A DNA stretch of 64,000 nucleotides from Sciurus carolinensis (Eukaryota > Chordata > Mammalia > Rodentia > Sciuridae). The notes below the pieces were generated by a model. That model was not told the origin of the DNA. It worked only from the letters and a program-made list of their open reading frames with translations, and searched no databases. The stretch's first letter is position 1, and each line of letters starts with the position of its first letter. Of the stretch, positions 1 to 12,074 are shown piece by piece. Location of the stretch: assembly GCF_902686445.1 (NCBI RefSeq), contig NW_025920106.1:682001-746000 (forward strand), read 5' to 3'. A program made the translations under genes and the position numbers.

Positions 1-768
1 ACCAAGTTAGAGATCAATGAAGGTGACTAATAATTTTTGTCACTTAATAAGCATGCCATTTAAATAGATGGCATTGTCAGTGGTTACTAACAAGTTGCAG
101 GATTGGATGTGCACATTAAAACAATTTAACTTTAAAACTGAATATGTGTAAGGACAAGAAAACCCAATGCAGGTGCCCTCTACCCTCTTCTGGAAGACAA
201 AGGACTTTGAACTTCTCAAAACAAGAAGTTTACAGCAAACAATACTTTCAAATTTTATACCTTATTCAAGGAAAAGAAATGTCAGAAAACTATTTGGATT
301 TTTAATAGAAAAGTAATGTTGAAGATTAGAGGTGGGTATTCCTGGAAGGAGTTGTTAGCAGGTTATTCTACCTCATCTGTCTTTTAGACATATCAGAAGC
401 AACCACTCTACATTTTCTAATCCCTTTGTTCTTTCTAATATATGTTGTTCTGTTACTCATCCTCCCTGCTTCACCAGATTGTTTCCCTCTTCTGAAAAAT
501 AGAAAAGCTAATGAAATGAAAATATTGTCTGTGGTTTTCATAGACAGTAGAAAAGGAAAAAAAAGGGACATCTGCAATGCATTTTGCAACCAACAGAGGG
601 AGAGAGAAACCCTCATGAAATGTAGGGTGGGGGGATGTTAAGAAGTCAACAGGCAGAATTTTATCAGGTTTAGTCACTATCAAGCTCTCATATTATCTAA
701 CGAGATAAAATGTTGCATGCACCCATCTGCAGGGAGGACTTCAAGTATTAAGGGACAAGGAGATTTAC
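1..768. other. unassigned sequence, probably FMO5-copy intron
   Basis: AT-rich sequence downstream (in the minus-strand sense) of the FMO5-like first coding exon. I found no further FMO exon, no clear repeat and no convincing open frame here. If the neighbouring exon call is right, this is part of FMO5 intron sequence. Confidence 0.4.
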
Positions 769-903
769 CTGATACCTACACAGTCCTCCAATGTAATCAG
801 TTCTTTCAAAGGAAACAGATTCCAAGTCTTCATCCAGGCACCACTTGACAGAAGAGAGCCCACAGGCTTCACTCCCAATCACAGAAATTCTTTTCTTGGT
901 CAT
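769..903 (-). pseudogene. FMO5: FMO5-like first coding exon (decayed copy)
   Basis: Reading the minus strand, an ATG at 903-901 opens a 45-codon frame without stops, ending at a GT donor (768-767). It begins MTKKRISVIG and ends IGGLCRYQ, which matches the first coding exon of flavin-containing monooxygenase 5, the FMO that starts MTKKRI. FMO5 is an FAD- and NADPH-dependent Baeyer-Villiger-type oxidase of the ER membrane. The FAD-binding GxGxxG motif is damaged: the segment reads G-S-E-A-C-G, so the central glycine is lost. The GGLW stretch has become GGLC. The exon points away from the CHD1L-like exons at 13.8 kb, the same head-to-head layout known for FMO5 and CHD1L in mammals. I saw no second FMO exon. 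It is most likely part of a decayed copy of the FMO5-CHD1L neighbourhood; family identity is strong, functional loss is inferred. Confidence 0.82.
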
Positions 904-1940
904 GGTCTCCAGAGGTCTTCATCTGGATATGGCAATGTCACTTTTCCTAAAGAAAGAATGACAAGAGACAGAAAACACAAATCTGTCAACAGTTTTTATA
1001 AAAGACAGTTGTCATGACACTCAAATAAATTCTGTAACAAGAGGTGACTTTGGGAAAGCCAGATTTGGTTGCCCTCTTCAGAAGGAATCTCCTGCACAGG
1101 GTAGGGCAGCCCAGTTGCCTGCAGGACCCAGAGCTGCATAGTGTTATCTTACTGTTTCCAGAAGCATCTGGCTGATTCTTCAGCTGCAACCTGGAAATTA
1201 ATCTGATTTTCTGCTGTAATAAAAGAAATATAAACTACAGAAGTACAAACAGTAGCAACAGTTGATAGGGAGGAGCTGTTCTGCCCCACCTCCTTTCAGC
1301 CAACACCCCACTCACTCATTGGCAGCAATTCTTCCTCTCTTATTGGGAAGAAAATGTGGAGTGAATCTGCTTTGGGCAGGAAATAAAAAAACAAATATGT
1401 CATCTACGACTTCTGCTGTTATAGGCAGTGCCCTTTTACTCCCTCTGGAGACAGAATGGTCCTCTAATCTCTTTTGCTCCCCTCCTCTCCGCATTCACTT
1501 TTAACTTCCTGCTTTTCCCTTAAAGTGACAAACTCCTACTAAAACAAAACTGTCAACAACTTCCAAGCAAGCTTGATAGAAATGCCAAAACACAGAACAC
1601 TTTCCTTGCAGTAAATCTTTTCAAACTGGTGATCCTACCCTTTTCTGTCCCTCCTCCCCACCTCATGAACTGGATCTTCAGATCTACACTACTGGTAGAA
1701 TTTACTATAAAATCCCCATGCATGTTTTAAACTACTTTTAGATGAACTATTGCTGTTTTCATTTCAACTACTTTTAAATAGATCTTTGGCTTGGAGAATT
1801 ATTTTACTCCATTAGGAAGATGCCTGTCTTAGACCAATATATGGTCTGAATTATATAAAAATATAGGAAGCACACAGTGGGAAACACATAATGTCCACAT
1901 CACCTAATGGGAGAATGAAAGAAAAGAGGATCAAAGGTGG
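904..1940. other. unassigned sequence between FMO5 exon and repeats
   Basis: This is the 5' side of the FMO5-like exon. It should contain the intron and any noncoding first exon of that gene, but I cannot place a promoter or exon. No repeat family recognised. Confidence 0.35.
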
Positions 1941-1942
1941 AG

Positions 1943-2003
1943 TTGTGTGTGTGTCCATAAATATGTATATATACACACATATTTATATATGTATGTATAT
2001 ATG
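1943..2003. repeat. TG/TA-rich simple repeat
   Basis: A short run of alternating purine-pyrimidine sequence: a TG run, then imperfect ATGTATAT / ACACAT units. This is a degenerate microsatellite. Confidence 0.8.
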
Positions 2004-2019
2004 TAATAAAAAGGAATGC

Positions 2020-2215
2020 TTTCCCTTTGGTTGGGGTATGAGAGATTGAACCTGGGGCACTTACCTACTGAGCCACAACCCATTATTTTTCATTTTGAGA
2101 CAGGGTCTCACTAAGATTCTTAAGTCCTCACTACTTTCTGAAGCTGGCTTTGAAGTTATGATCCTTCTGCTTCAGCATACTGAGTCACTGGGATTATAGG
2201 TGGGCAGAATATTTT
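2020..2215 (-). mobile_element. dimeric B1+ID-type SINE, antisense
   Basis: The minus strand reads as an Alu/B1-like half joined to a tRNA-derived ID half. The plus strand shows the typical reverse-complement marks: 'gagattgaacctgggg' (box B side of the ID half), 'gagacagggtctcact' and 'tgggattataggtg' (B1 half). Such B1+ID dimers are typical of squirrel-related rodents. Confidence 0.8.
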
Positions 2216-2219
2216 AACT

Positions 2220-3076
2220 TTTTGATGTGGTTCTGTCAAAAGTTATTCATCAAAATCTACTAATCTTTCAATGAATACATCAAGATGCTCTAGTCAAGTC
2301 GTTCTTATTTTAAAAGAGCTGCTATTTAATTTTGCTCTGAATTCTCTTCTCACTTTGTTCCTGCAATACTTCCACTAAAACCTTTATTTATCTAGTGTCT
2401 GTCCTCACAAATTACCACCAAAAGGAGTGCCTTTTGTCACCAAGGACCTTTCCTTCTGTCTAATGCTACTTTCTCCTAGGAAGATAAAGCAATGTTATTT
2501 TTTTCAGTTACCTAAAAGTCCTCTGAGATTTCAGAATAATTAGTTTCCCATTCCATCCCTCCCAAGACCTATGGTAGTGCCAAGGGATACTTAAGAACAG
2601 GACATCTCATCTACAACCATCCAGTTTCTATTAAACCATGGTTTCTCAGTTGTTGGAGAACACAGATAGTATTCTTTCTATTAATGAATCACTGGACCAC
2701 AAGGAGCTACATCTGAGTCAGAGAGACAACTGCATGTCAACCAGACATACAATTCAAGTTGGGTGCAGTAGCCAGATGGGTTTGGAGTTGTCATCTTTGG
2801 AGTAGGAATGAGCATATCAAGAGCAGAATTAACATTAAATTTTAGTGGCTGGACAAGAAGCAGACACTGCTAGATACTCAGTAAAATGTTTTCTCCTCCT
2901 CTTACAATATCATATATCTCTTTGGAATGGGGCTGTCCAAAGAAGAACTGTATTTTCCTAGTTCTCCTTTAAGCTATGTGTAAATTTGTGATCAAGTTAT
3001 CACCAAGGAACATAAGAAGAGCAAATGTTAGCAACTTCTACCTAAACTGTGAGGATTGTACTATTTTGAAAATATC
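2220..3076. other. unassigned intergenic sequence
   Basis: No exon, clear repeat or RNA gene recognised in this stretch between a SINE and an L1 3' fragment. Confidence 0.4.
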
Positions 3077-3905
3077 AATAGCACACAACAAACATAAAAA
3101 ATGTTCAACATCTCTAGTGATTAGAGAAATACAAATTAAAATGGCATTGAGAGTTCATCTCACTGCTGTCAGAATAATAGCTATCAAGAATAAATATAAG
3201 AATAAATGTTGGCAAGGACATGGTGAAAAATGTTCACTCATACATTGCTGGGAGGACTGCAAACTGGTGCAACCTTTCTGGAAAGCAATATGGAGATTCC
3301 TCAGAAAACTTGGAATAGAACCACCATTTGACCCAGTTATCCCACTCCTAGGTTTATACCCAAAGGACTTAAAATCAACATACTACAGTGTCACAGCCAC
3401 AACAATATTTATAGCAGTTCAATTCACAGTAGCTAAACTATGGAACCAATGTATATGTCCTTCAACAGATGAATGGATAAATAAATGTGGTATATATATA
3501 AAATAGAATTTACTTGGCCATAAAGAAGAATGAAATTGTGGCATTTGCAAATAAATGGACCAAAATGGAGACTATCATACTAAGTGAAATAAGCCAATCC
3601 CAAGAAACCAAAGGTTGAATATCCTGTCTGATATGCAGATGCTAACACAAAATAAGGTGGGGTTAGGGAAAAATAGAAGTACATTAGATAAAGAAGAATG
3701 AAGGAAAGGGGAATGAGAATAGGAAAGACAGTAAAATAAATTGAACATAACTTCCCTATGTTCACATATGAATTCATGACCAGTGTATCTCCACATCATG
3801 CACAAGCACAAGGATGGAAAGTTATACTCCATATATGTATAATATGCCAAAATACATTCTACAGTCATGTATAACAAAACAAATAAAATATTAAATTAAG
3901 AAATA
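3077..3905 (+). mobile_element. 5'-truncated L1 fragment, 3' end
   Basis: The end of L1 ORF2 and the 3' UTR in sense orientation. The frame at 2976-3506 includes the C-terminal ORF2 block ([15 protein letters not shown]..., then [16 protein letters not shown]). The tail has the squirrel L1 ending 'acagtcatgtataac' and an A-rich end near 3900. It is an old fragment without coding capacity. Confidence 0.88.
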
Positions 3906-4754
3906 AAGAAAATATTAATAGCAGATAATTTCCTAGATGATAAGTGCAACTCTAGTTGGTGAGGACCAAACACATGTGCAGGATAGCCATTTAATTAAAC
4001 AACAGTTACCTTTACCTTATTAGCAGAAAATCTAAGGTGGAAAATTAACATGGAAAGGAGATATGGGACTCACAAAGAGGCATGATGAAGGAGAATGCAG
4101 GCACAATTCTAGTTCCACCTCTACAGGTGATGATATTAAGACATACACATAATGTATACACGTACACTTTTTGAAATGATATGAATTAATGTTTACATGG
4201 ATGTTTAGGAAAAAATTTTAATCACCATGGAACTTATTTGATTTATATAGCTTTCATAGCAGGCAGTAGAAATCATCTAAGCAGGCACATTTAAAACTTC
4301 AACTCATACATCATGTTCATAAACATTCCAAAACAAAGCACATTGGTTCTGTCCATTGAGAGACACAGAAAGTCACATGACAACGGGTCTGGATGCACAA
4401 TATTTCTATACGGGAGAAGACGGAGAGTTGGGAATAGGAATACAATCTACCAAAGTTGGCTATGCATGAACTATACTTGAGTAGATAAAGCACACTCTGT
4501 GATTCTGTTAGCTTTCAGAGACCACATCTATGGGTCATGAAAATGAGTAAAACACTATGCCTGTGGACTTCACAAGCTAATGAGATTACCATGGAACCTC
4601 AACCATGAAGGATAACTCCTGATCACTTGAGTCTTTACTGGTGAGATTCAGACAGTTTGGTGACCCCCAGATTTATTTCCAGCTAAAGTATTTTGGTATT
4701 TTACAATACCCTGGAAATTCAAATTTGTGTTTTGCTTCTTATTTAAAAAAAAAA
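3906..4754. other. unassigned intergenic sequence
   Basis: No exon, RNA gene or clear repeat recognised. Confidence 0.4.
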
Positions 4755-4893
4755 GTGGGACAAGGGTTATGGCTCCCTGGTACAGCATTTGCCTAGCATG
4801 TGTGAGGCACTGGGTTCATTTCTCAGTACTGCATATAAATAAATAAATAAAATAAAGGTCTATCAACATCTAAAAATAATTTTTAAAAAAGTG
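4755..4893 (+). mobile_element. ID-type SINE (tRNA-derived)
   Basis: A degenerate tRNA-like head ('tttgcctagcatgtgtgagg', then 'gggttcatttctcagtac') is followed by an A-rich tail of AAAT repeats. The A and B boxes are mutated, so it is not a tRNA gene. Confidence 0.85.
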
Positions 4894-5459
4894 GTCTATT
4901 TAGTGTTCTCAACAGTTTTATAGGACAACTACTATTGTCATCACTATGAATTACTATGCATCATGGGCCTTTTGGAAGCACTCAGATTATTTTAGTCCTC
5001 TGAGGTTGAAGATTATTTTACATGCCATTTTTGAGCATTTTGGGGTATCAAAATGGGAAACTTCCTTGGCTAAATGTTACAACTGTACTTCAGGAATGCA
5101 GATATATGTGCAACAGGTATGTTCATTTTTCAAACCTAAGACCAAGGCATTGCGAAGTTAGGATATAAGATGGCTTTGGGTTCTTATCAACCCAGAGGAA
5201 GAGGAAGGTCACAGAGTGTTCTTAGGATTTCAGTATAGGCTGAATCAGGAGGAACATTTGACTTTATGCAATTTTACTGCTGAGATAATCTGCTCATTAC
5301 ATGAAAATCTGTCAGAAAAGTTAAACTCCAGCAGTAGTACACTCAAAGACTTGAGGGATTAACTAGGTAGACTGCATAAACTTTTTCCTGCTGGACCAAA
5401 AAGAGTTAAATTGCTTGTAACCATTTTTTTAAAAGTATTAAATTAGAAGAAACAAAAAA
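4894..5459. other. unassigned intergenic sequence
   Basis: No exon or repeat family recognised. Confidence 0.4.
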
Positions 5460-5675
5460 GCTGGGCACATGGCACAAGATTGTCATCATAACTACTGAGG
5501 AGGCTAATACAGGAAGATCACAGTTTGAGGTCAGCCTTGGCAACATAGCCAGACTACCCATGCCCCAAATAAAATAAAATAAAAAGGAATGGGGATGTAG
5601 TTCAGTAGGAGGGTGCTTGCTTAACACACATAAAACCTTGGGTTCAATTCCAGTACTTTAAACAAATAAAATAGG
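5460..5675 (+). mobile_element. dimeric B1+ID-type SINE
   Basis: The first half is B1/Alu-like ('actgaggaggctaatacagg', 'tttgaggtcagccttgg'), then an A-rich linker. The second half is ID-like ('gggatgtagttcagtagg', 'gggttcaattccagtac') with an A-rich tail. This dimer structure is typical of squirrel-family SINEs. Confidence 0.85.
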
Positions 5676-6569
5676 ACAACAAGTACTGCTCTGTCAAACA
5701 AAAGACACACAGACAAGTTTCAGTGCAAAGCTATCTACAATCTGTGACCTGTGTTCTCAATAAATTTTTGATAATTTTTTAGTGTGTGCCTTTACCTATG
5801 GTATTGAAAGGGAGTGACAGTTCTCAGAGATGACTGGACAAGAGTTCTGTAAAGCACTTCTTGCTATACTGAAATGCACAGTCTTGTTGGTATATCTTCT
5901 CAGGCTCCTGGGCTCTCTGGGTTCTACATTTATTATATAAATCTGATGCCTAAGATATATAGTTACATCAAAGTCAAGTGCAGTTTTTCCTTGCTTTGGA
6001 GAAAGAAAACACAAATTGCTTTCAACTCAGTGTAGGGCACTGACCTAATCCTAACGTTAGTCCAAAAGTCCAAGTTCATGAATGCAAGAAGAGGTCTGAA
6101 ACATTTTCCCCTATGGTCACATCTTTTACTGAAGTTCCATATCTGACTCACTAGATTCTGCCAACTAGTATCCTATTTTAACCCAGTAGACCAAGGACAT
6201 AGTGGACAGGAAATATAACCTGTTCCCTAACCTGTGCTTTAATCATTCTTGTTTTGGTTGGGGTTGATGTTAAGATCTATCAAAGGCATGATTTGGTTAT
6301 TCTTAATGTTACTGGGTTGTTGTCAGAGGGCATTCCCTTTTGTGGAGGAATAAAACAGAATAAATACAAGCATTATGACTATATAACCTGAGCAATGAAT
6401 GAAAAAGCAATTCAGCTAGACTTCATTCTGGCAGTTAATACTGACTCACTAGAAAATATTGAACAGGTTTTCTAAACTTTCTGTGCCTTGGTTTGCCCAT
6501 TTGTTAAATATTCTCTTTTCCTCAAGATTATAAAAATCATAGGTCCTATATTTTTGAGCTGCTCCAAAG
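5676..6569. other. unassigned intergenic sequence
   Basis: No exon, RNA gene or clear repeat recognised between the SINE and the LTR-like element. Confidence 0.4.
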
Positions 6570-6820
6570 GCCCCTTGTTGGGGGCTGTGCCAGTGAGAAC
6601 GGTGCCTGATCACATCGCCAGTGAGGAGGTTAATTAGCATAAGCGCACTCAGGTGATTTATCACTGGCCGTATTCAGTTAAGTCCATGCGCACAGCGCAT
6701 GCACAGGTATTCCCGGGCGCGCCTGCTCTGGCTTGCTCGTTTTCACCCTTGACGTGATGGGGCAGCTGGCTCCTTGCCTGACACAACTGGTGTGGCCCCG
6801 CCCTCTGCCTCCTGGAGGGA

Positions 6821-6827
6821 ATATAAG
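6821..6827 (+). promoter_or_regulatory. TATA box of the putative LTR
   Basis: An 'atataag' element directly follows a GC-rich stretch with CpGs and GGGCGGGG-like words close by. It is the expected core promoter of an LTR U3 region. Activity cannot be judged from sequence alone. Confidence 0.45.
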
Positions 6828-7186
6828 CAGGCGGTGGGCGGGGCACGGGAGTAAGGAGCAAGAGTAAGGCGAGACAGTAAGGCGCAACAGTAAGGAGCGA
6901 CAATAAGAGTAGCAGACAGCAGAAAGAAGCAGAGAAGCCATTAGCAGAAAGGAAAAAGAAGAAATGGCAAGCAGATAAAAACAGCGAGTGGGGCAGCGGC
7001 GGAACATCGATCGCAGAGCAGAAAACTTAAGAACACACCTCTAGATGACAGATAGGCAGATCGCAGTATGCGGGACGCATCACCAAGAAGCACCTCACAT
7101 AGGCGCACCCTTAGTTCACAGGATGCAGGACGCACCTTTAAGCAGAAGCAGCAAAACTAAGAAGACATGGATCTCTGAAAGTGTAG

Positions 7187-7284
7187 TCTCTCTCTCTCTT
7201 AAGCAAAGTCTCTCTTTCTCTCCGATAAGCAAAGCCTCTCTCTCTCTCTCCTCTCAAAGCAAGTAAACCTCATTTCCTCTCTCC
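7187..7284. repeat. TC-rich simple repeat within LTR
   Basis: Runs of 'tctctctctctc' interrupted by related 'aagcaaag' blocks. It lies in the 3' third of the LTR-like element. Confidence 0.75.
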
Positions 7285-7365
7285 TCTATACCCGCGCAAA
7301 TTGTTGCTGCAGGCAGTGACAAATACCCGCGGATTTGGTACCGCAAAGAGCCAGCGAAAGCCCCT

Positions 7366-7636
7366 CCCTCAAGCATTTAACAATACTTTCTCAGTTCTAC
7401 CTATGGGCCAGACATTGTTCTAGGTACAAATCCAGTACATCCTAAAGGTGAATTTATTACCTTTCCTCACTCAAACTAGCTATTATGTCTTATAATCCCT
7501 CAGTGATGGCACAAACATACATATCCCAGGGTAGACACCTGTGGGAGTCTCCCTGGAATCTGTTTCTGTCACCTTTCACCATGTGTTTATCAATGGCCAA
7601 ATCCCTTCAAGTGCATCTTCACTAATTTTTTTTTTC
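7366..7636. other. unassigned intergenic sequence
   Basis: Sequence between the solo LTR and the next SINE; nothing recognised. Confidence 0.35.
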
Positions 7637-7862
7637 TTTTATCAGTAGAGATTGAACACCGGGTCCCACATATGCTAAATAATTGTTCTACCATTGATCT
7701 ACATAGATTTTTAATTTACATACCTTTTATTTTATTTTACAGTCATTTTTGTTTTAAGACAGACTCACTAAATTGCCCAGGGTTACCCTGAACTTGCCAT
7801 TCTCCTATCTCAGTCTCCAAAGTGTCTGGGATTACAGATGCACTCCATTGCACCCAGCTCTG
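7637..7862 (-). mobile_element. dimeric B1+ID-type SINE, antisense
   Basis: The plus strand shows reverse-complement hallmarks: 'gagattgaacaccgggt' from the ID half, 'gacagactcactaaattgcc' and 'tgggattacagatgc' from the B1 half, with a T-rich linker between them. Confidence 0.82.
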
Positions 7863-9295
7863 TCACCAATTTTTAAATATATTTATTATCCCTTACAAAT
7901 CTTATCTCAATGACTTTGCCTTTGTGATCCCTTTGATCTATACTTTCTTTCTCTTTTTTTGCAATGCTGGCTTCCCATCATTCAGACCTTAATTTCAATA
8001 TCATCTTTATAGTGCTATCCTTTTCAACCCACTCTACTCAGCTGCTACCAAGCCCTATTCTCAATATCATTACCTTCTTAGCACAATTCTAACTGATAAT
8101 TTATTTGTACTTTCTTTTCTTTTTATATTTATTCATCACTAGAACCTGAAGTACATAAGTACAGGGACCTTATCTATTGTGTTCACCTGTATTCTAGATA
8201 TTGGGGATATGATCAACATTATTTTCACTCTGTTGTATCTATATGGCAAATATCCAACCCTGGTAAGACTCAATTCTCTAACTCCTGCCCACCTGCAGCC
8301 AACATACACCATGCTGCCTGGTCTCCTGACCATCAACTTCAAGTGGCTCTCACTGCTGCTTGGCAATGGTACCATATTTCTCCTGTCCATTCACTCTCTA
8401 CTTTCTTAGACAACTATTTCACAACTTTCTGTCCTCAAACCCCCAACACCCCTCTCACACAAGCTCACCAGATGCCATTCTTATTTCATTTAGACAGTAG
8501 AGTCAGAGATCAGGTGCTGTCACCAGCAAATTTGTTTTCATACTGTGCCTTCTAATGTCTAGGCCAACCCCTCTAATTGTGCATTAGATCCCACCTCGTC
8601 TCACTCAAGAACATTATCCTGGTATCATTAGAATTTATCTCCACTGGATTTTTCCCATCAGTATTCAATATGCTCTAACATCACCATCTTAAAACAAAAT
8701 AAACTTTCTTTGACTTGGTAGTTACTGCTGCCAATTTTCTGCTTTCTTTTATACCAAAACTCTTCAAAAGAGGTGAAATGGTCTGTCTCAACCTTATTTC
8801 CTTTCATTCTCTTTATTTAATCACTCCAGTCAGGCACTGGACCTCTTGCCAAGACCATTAAAAACCATAATGTTGTTCAATTTAGTACTTATTTTCTATC
8901 CTACATTTAGTCCACATCTTAACTGTATTTGATTCAGACCATCACACTTGAAACCCTTTTTCATCTGTTCTTAGGGATACTATATTCTTAGTTCTCATAC
9001 TATTTCACTGGCTGTTCCTAGTCTCTTCTGCTGTTTCCTCTTCTCAATTTCTAAATATTAGTTAACCAAGGATTAGTCTTTTTTTATAGTTGCATTCATT
9101 GTCTTGGGGATACTAGAACTTAAGCTCTATCCTAAAATTATGATTTTCTTATTTCTGCTCAGTTCTAACCCTTTCCCTTGAACTCTAGAATTGTCTATCC
9201 AGTTAACTATTCAATACCTGTATTTGGATCTGTATTACTGTCTCATTATACTCTGCCCAAAATTGAATTGTTTTTTCTCAACATGAATTCCTTTG
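7863..9295. other. unassigned sequence, possible L2 remnant near 8140-8210
   Basis: Pyrimidine-rich sequence with no supported exon. Around 8140-8210 the text 'acagggaccttatctat' resembles an antisense L2/MIR-type tail, but too weakly to call separately. Confidence 0.35.
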
Positions 9296-10127
9296 GAAAA
9301 AAGCTTTTGATACATGTATTTTACAAACTTTAATGGACATAATCATTGTACATATTTATGGGATACAGTGACATTTTGCTATGTGTATACAAGGTGAAAT
9401 AATCAGATCAGGGTAATTGATTTATTGATCACCTCAAAAATTTATTAATATATTGTGTTAGAAACATTCACTATCCTCTATACTATTTTGAAATATTCAA
9501 TTAATTATCAACTATAATAACCCCATTGTGCTAGAGAGCATTAGAAATTGTTCCTCCTATCCAGCTGCACCTTTGTGCCCATTAACCTTTCTTTCTCCAT
9601 TCCCCTCTTTTTCTCACTCTTCCTAGACTCTTGTAATCATTATTCTACTATCCACTTCTATGAAATCAACTTTTTCAGCTTCCACATTTAAGTGAAAATA
9701 TGCAGTGTTTTTTTGTGTATGACTTATTTTACTTAATGTCACACAGGCTCATCCATGTTGCTCTAAATGATAGAATTTCATCCTTTTTTGACTGACAAAT
9801 ATTCCACTGTATATATATGCCACATTTTCTTTATTCATTCATCCACAAAGGGACACCTAGGTTGATTCCACATCTTGACTATTATGAATAGTGCTTCAAT
9901 AAACATGGAAGTGATATCTCTTTGACATACTGATTTTATTTCCTTTGGATATACACTCAGTAATGTAGTTGCAGGATCATATGGTAGCTCTACTTTTTGT
10001 TGTTTCTTTTTTTTTTTTTGAGGAGTCCCATAGTGTTTTTCATAATGGCTGTACTAATTTACATTCCCACCAGCAATGTATGAGAGTTCGCCTATGTCTG
10101 CATACCTGCCAGCACAAAAATGAACTT
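9296..10127 (-). mobile_element. old L1 3' fragment, antisense
   Basis: The plus strand is the reverse complement of an L1 3' end. Its 3' UTR part includes 'tgtacatatttatgggatac' and 'gtgtatacaaggtg'. Further right it reads into the end of ORF2: 'catccatgttgctctaaatg', 'ttcattcatccacaaaggg', 'cataatggctgtactaattt'. It is an older mammalian L1 lineage than the young squirrel copies. Confidence 0.85.
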
Positions 10128-12074
10128 GTGAAGCTCCCCAAACTCTTCATTCTGTCTTCCTTCTTCCATATGGCAACTCCATTCTACCACATGCTAATAC
10201 CAAATCCTTGAAATCATCTTTTATAATCCCATTTCTCCCCAATTCTCAATTAGTGAATCTTCTAGGCATTACCTGTTCAATATATCTACTCACCACACCA
10301 CAATTACCATGCCAGCCCCCAAATTATCATCTTTTGCCCAGACTTGCAATAGTCTCTGACCTGAAGTCTCTGTTTCTCCCCTATAGGCTCATTTCATACA
10401 GCATTCAAAGTAAAACTTCTAAATATTTTACATAACTTGCACACCTGGAGTCTCTCAGCTAGACTTTGTCAACTATATTTTAAATGCCAGGCTCGTTATA
10501 TCAATGGTCTATTTAATTTATAACTAGGACCCCATCTCTGAAATGATAAAGTTAAAAATAATCAGCATCCTTTTGTCTAAGTGGCAGGTGGTTTATATCA
10601 GTACTTTAGCAGATAAATTTAGTGCATGAGAATCTGGATGGGAGGAAGTAAGTCAAACAGAGAACAGGAAGCAAAAAAACACTCAGTAGCAGTATCATAG
10701 AACAAGATCTTCCAGAGAAGCCACCAAAGGATATAAATCATAAGGTTTTGAAAAAACACCCAAATAGGGGAGTAAAACAGGGACTTAGGATGCCTTTGCT
10801 AAAAAGCCCTGTCTCTATTCTTGGAATCGCTGATGCACAATGGGTAACTAAAAGCAGGATAAAGTTTGGCATCTCTGACTTAATTTAGTATTTCTGTTTT
10901 TTTTTTTACCTTATTAAACTTTGGGTCAGATTCCTCCTCAATGCTGGATTATGTAGTTCTACTTTCAGTTGTTTTGTGGAACCCCATAGCATTTTCATAA
11001 TGGCTATACTAGTTTATATAAGCATAAGCATATTAATTATTTAAGAAGTATTTATCTAAAGTTGATAATGTGCTTCATTCAAGGCTGAAGACATCAAGTT
11101 CAGAACAACTGAGGCATTTTCCACAAACTGCTTGCTTTTACTGTGTCCTGTTCCAGAGCCCTGGAGTAGTGCCTAGAAGTCTTCAGTCATTACCCTGCAT
11201 TTTCCAAGTAAGTCTTGCAGTCAGATCAACCATGAAGAGATTGCCCTCCCTCAGCAGGAGCAGTATAGTCCCATGGGAACTAAATTCTCCCCCATTCCAG
11301 GATCATTGATCTAATAGATAAATAATCCATGAAGCAAGAGAAAATTGCCCCTGGAACTGCTGCAATTTCCTCAACACCAGTAAGACTTGGTGTGATCATA
11401 ACTCAAGAAAATAATAAACCACACCACAGTTTGACCACACCTGCTTATTACACGTACCTCTTGTCTCTGGTCCCAGTTCTTTCTCTATTTAAGCCAAAGC
11501 TCACATCAAACCTGAAAGACAGGACATTTGACATCACTTCTCTTTCCAATACAGCTACACTGATTAAAGTTTCTTTCTTTCTTTTTCCCATTATTGTTTC
11601 CATTTGGTTTTGGGGGCATTTCAGATTTGTTAGGATGACCAGAGATAGGCCTCTGGTGTAAAACTTGGGTAATAGGAAAGGTGCTGCACAAAATGAATGT
11701 GGCCCTATGCTGTGACACAATTTTTCTGTCTCAGCATTGATCTTAGCATTGATTACTACTGGATTTTTATTTATTGTCTTTTTTTCCTTTTCAAATATAT
11801 GCTCCATGAGATTAGTAGTCTCTATCTCTAGTATCATAAGAAGTGCTTGGCACATAAACAAGGTGGCTCGATCAGTATTCACTAAGTCTCAAGACACAAA
11901 ATTAGCTTCATAAAACTGTACTTTGTTGGATTTCTATGAAAAAACCTAAATTGAACTCCTTTGTAGTTAACAATGAATTTATTGAAGGGGGGTGCACTTC
12001 TAAAATGGAAGCACCAAGATTAACTTACATGGAAATAATATTCTTATCAAGACAGTTAGAAAATAATACAGTTT
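10128..12074. other. unassigned sequence with minor repeat remnants
   Basis: A short antisense L1 scrap is visible near 10925-11015 ('tcataatggctatactagtt'). Near 11800-11890 'agaagtgcttggcacataa' resembles an L2/MIR tail. Otherwise nothing; an open frame at 11448-11882 (minus) has no recognisable family. Confidence 0.4.

Larger units (their letters stand above)
6576..7359 (+). mobile_element. probable solo LTR of an endogenous retrovirus
   Basis: A 784-bp block, GC-richer than its surroundings, starts TGTTGGGGGC and is flanked by the same 6-bp word 'gcccct' at 6570-6575 and 7360-7365. A 6-bp target duplication and a TGTTGG start fit a class II (ERVK/IAP-like) LTR. Inside lies a TATA box ('atataagcag' at 6821) next to a GC-rich, CpG-containing upstream part, and a TC-rich tract near the 3' side. 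The right end reads ...GCGAAA instead of the expected CA, so the end may be mutated or misplaced by a few bases. I see no gag, pol or env next to it, so it looks like a solo LTR. Confidence 0.6.

Noticed and set aside
11448..11882. 144-codon minus-strand frame
   Set aside because: No recognisable domain, no splice or promoter context, and it overlaps an L2/MIR-like remnant.
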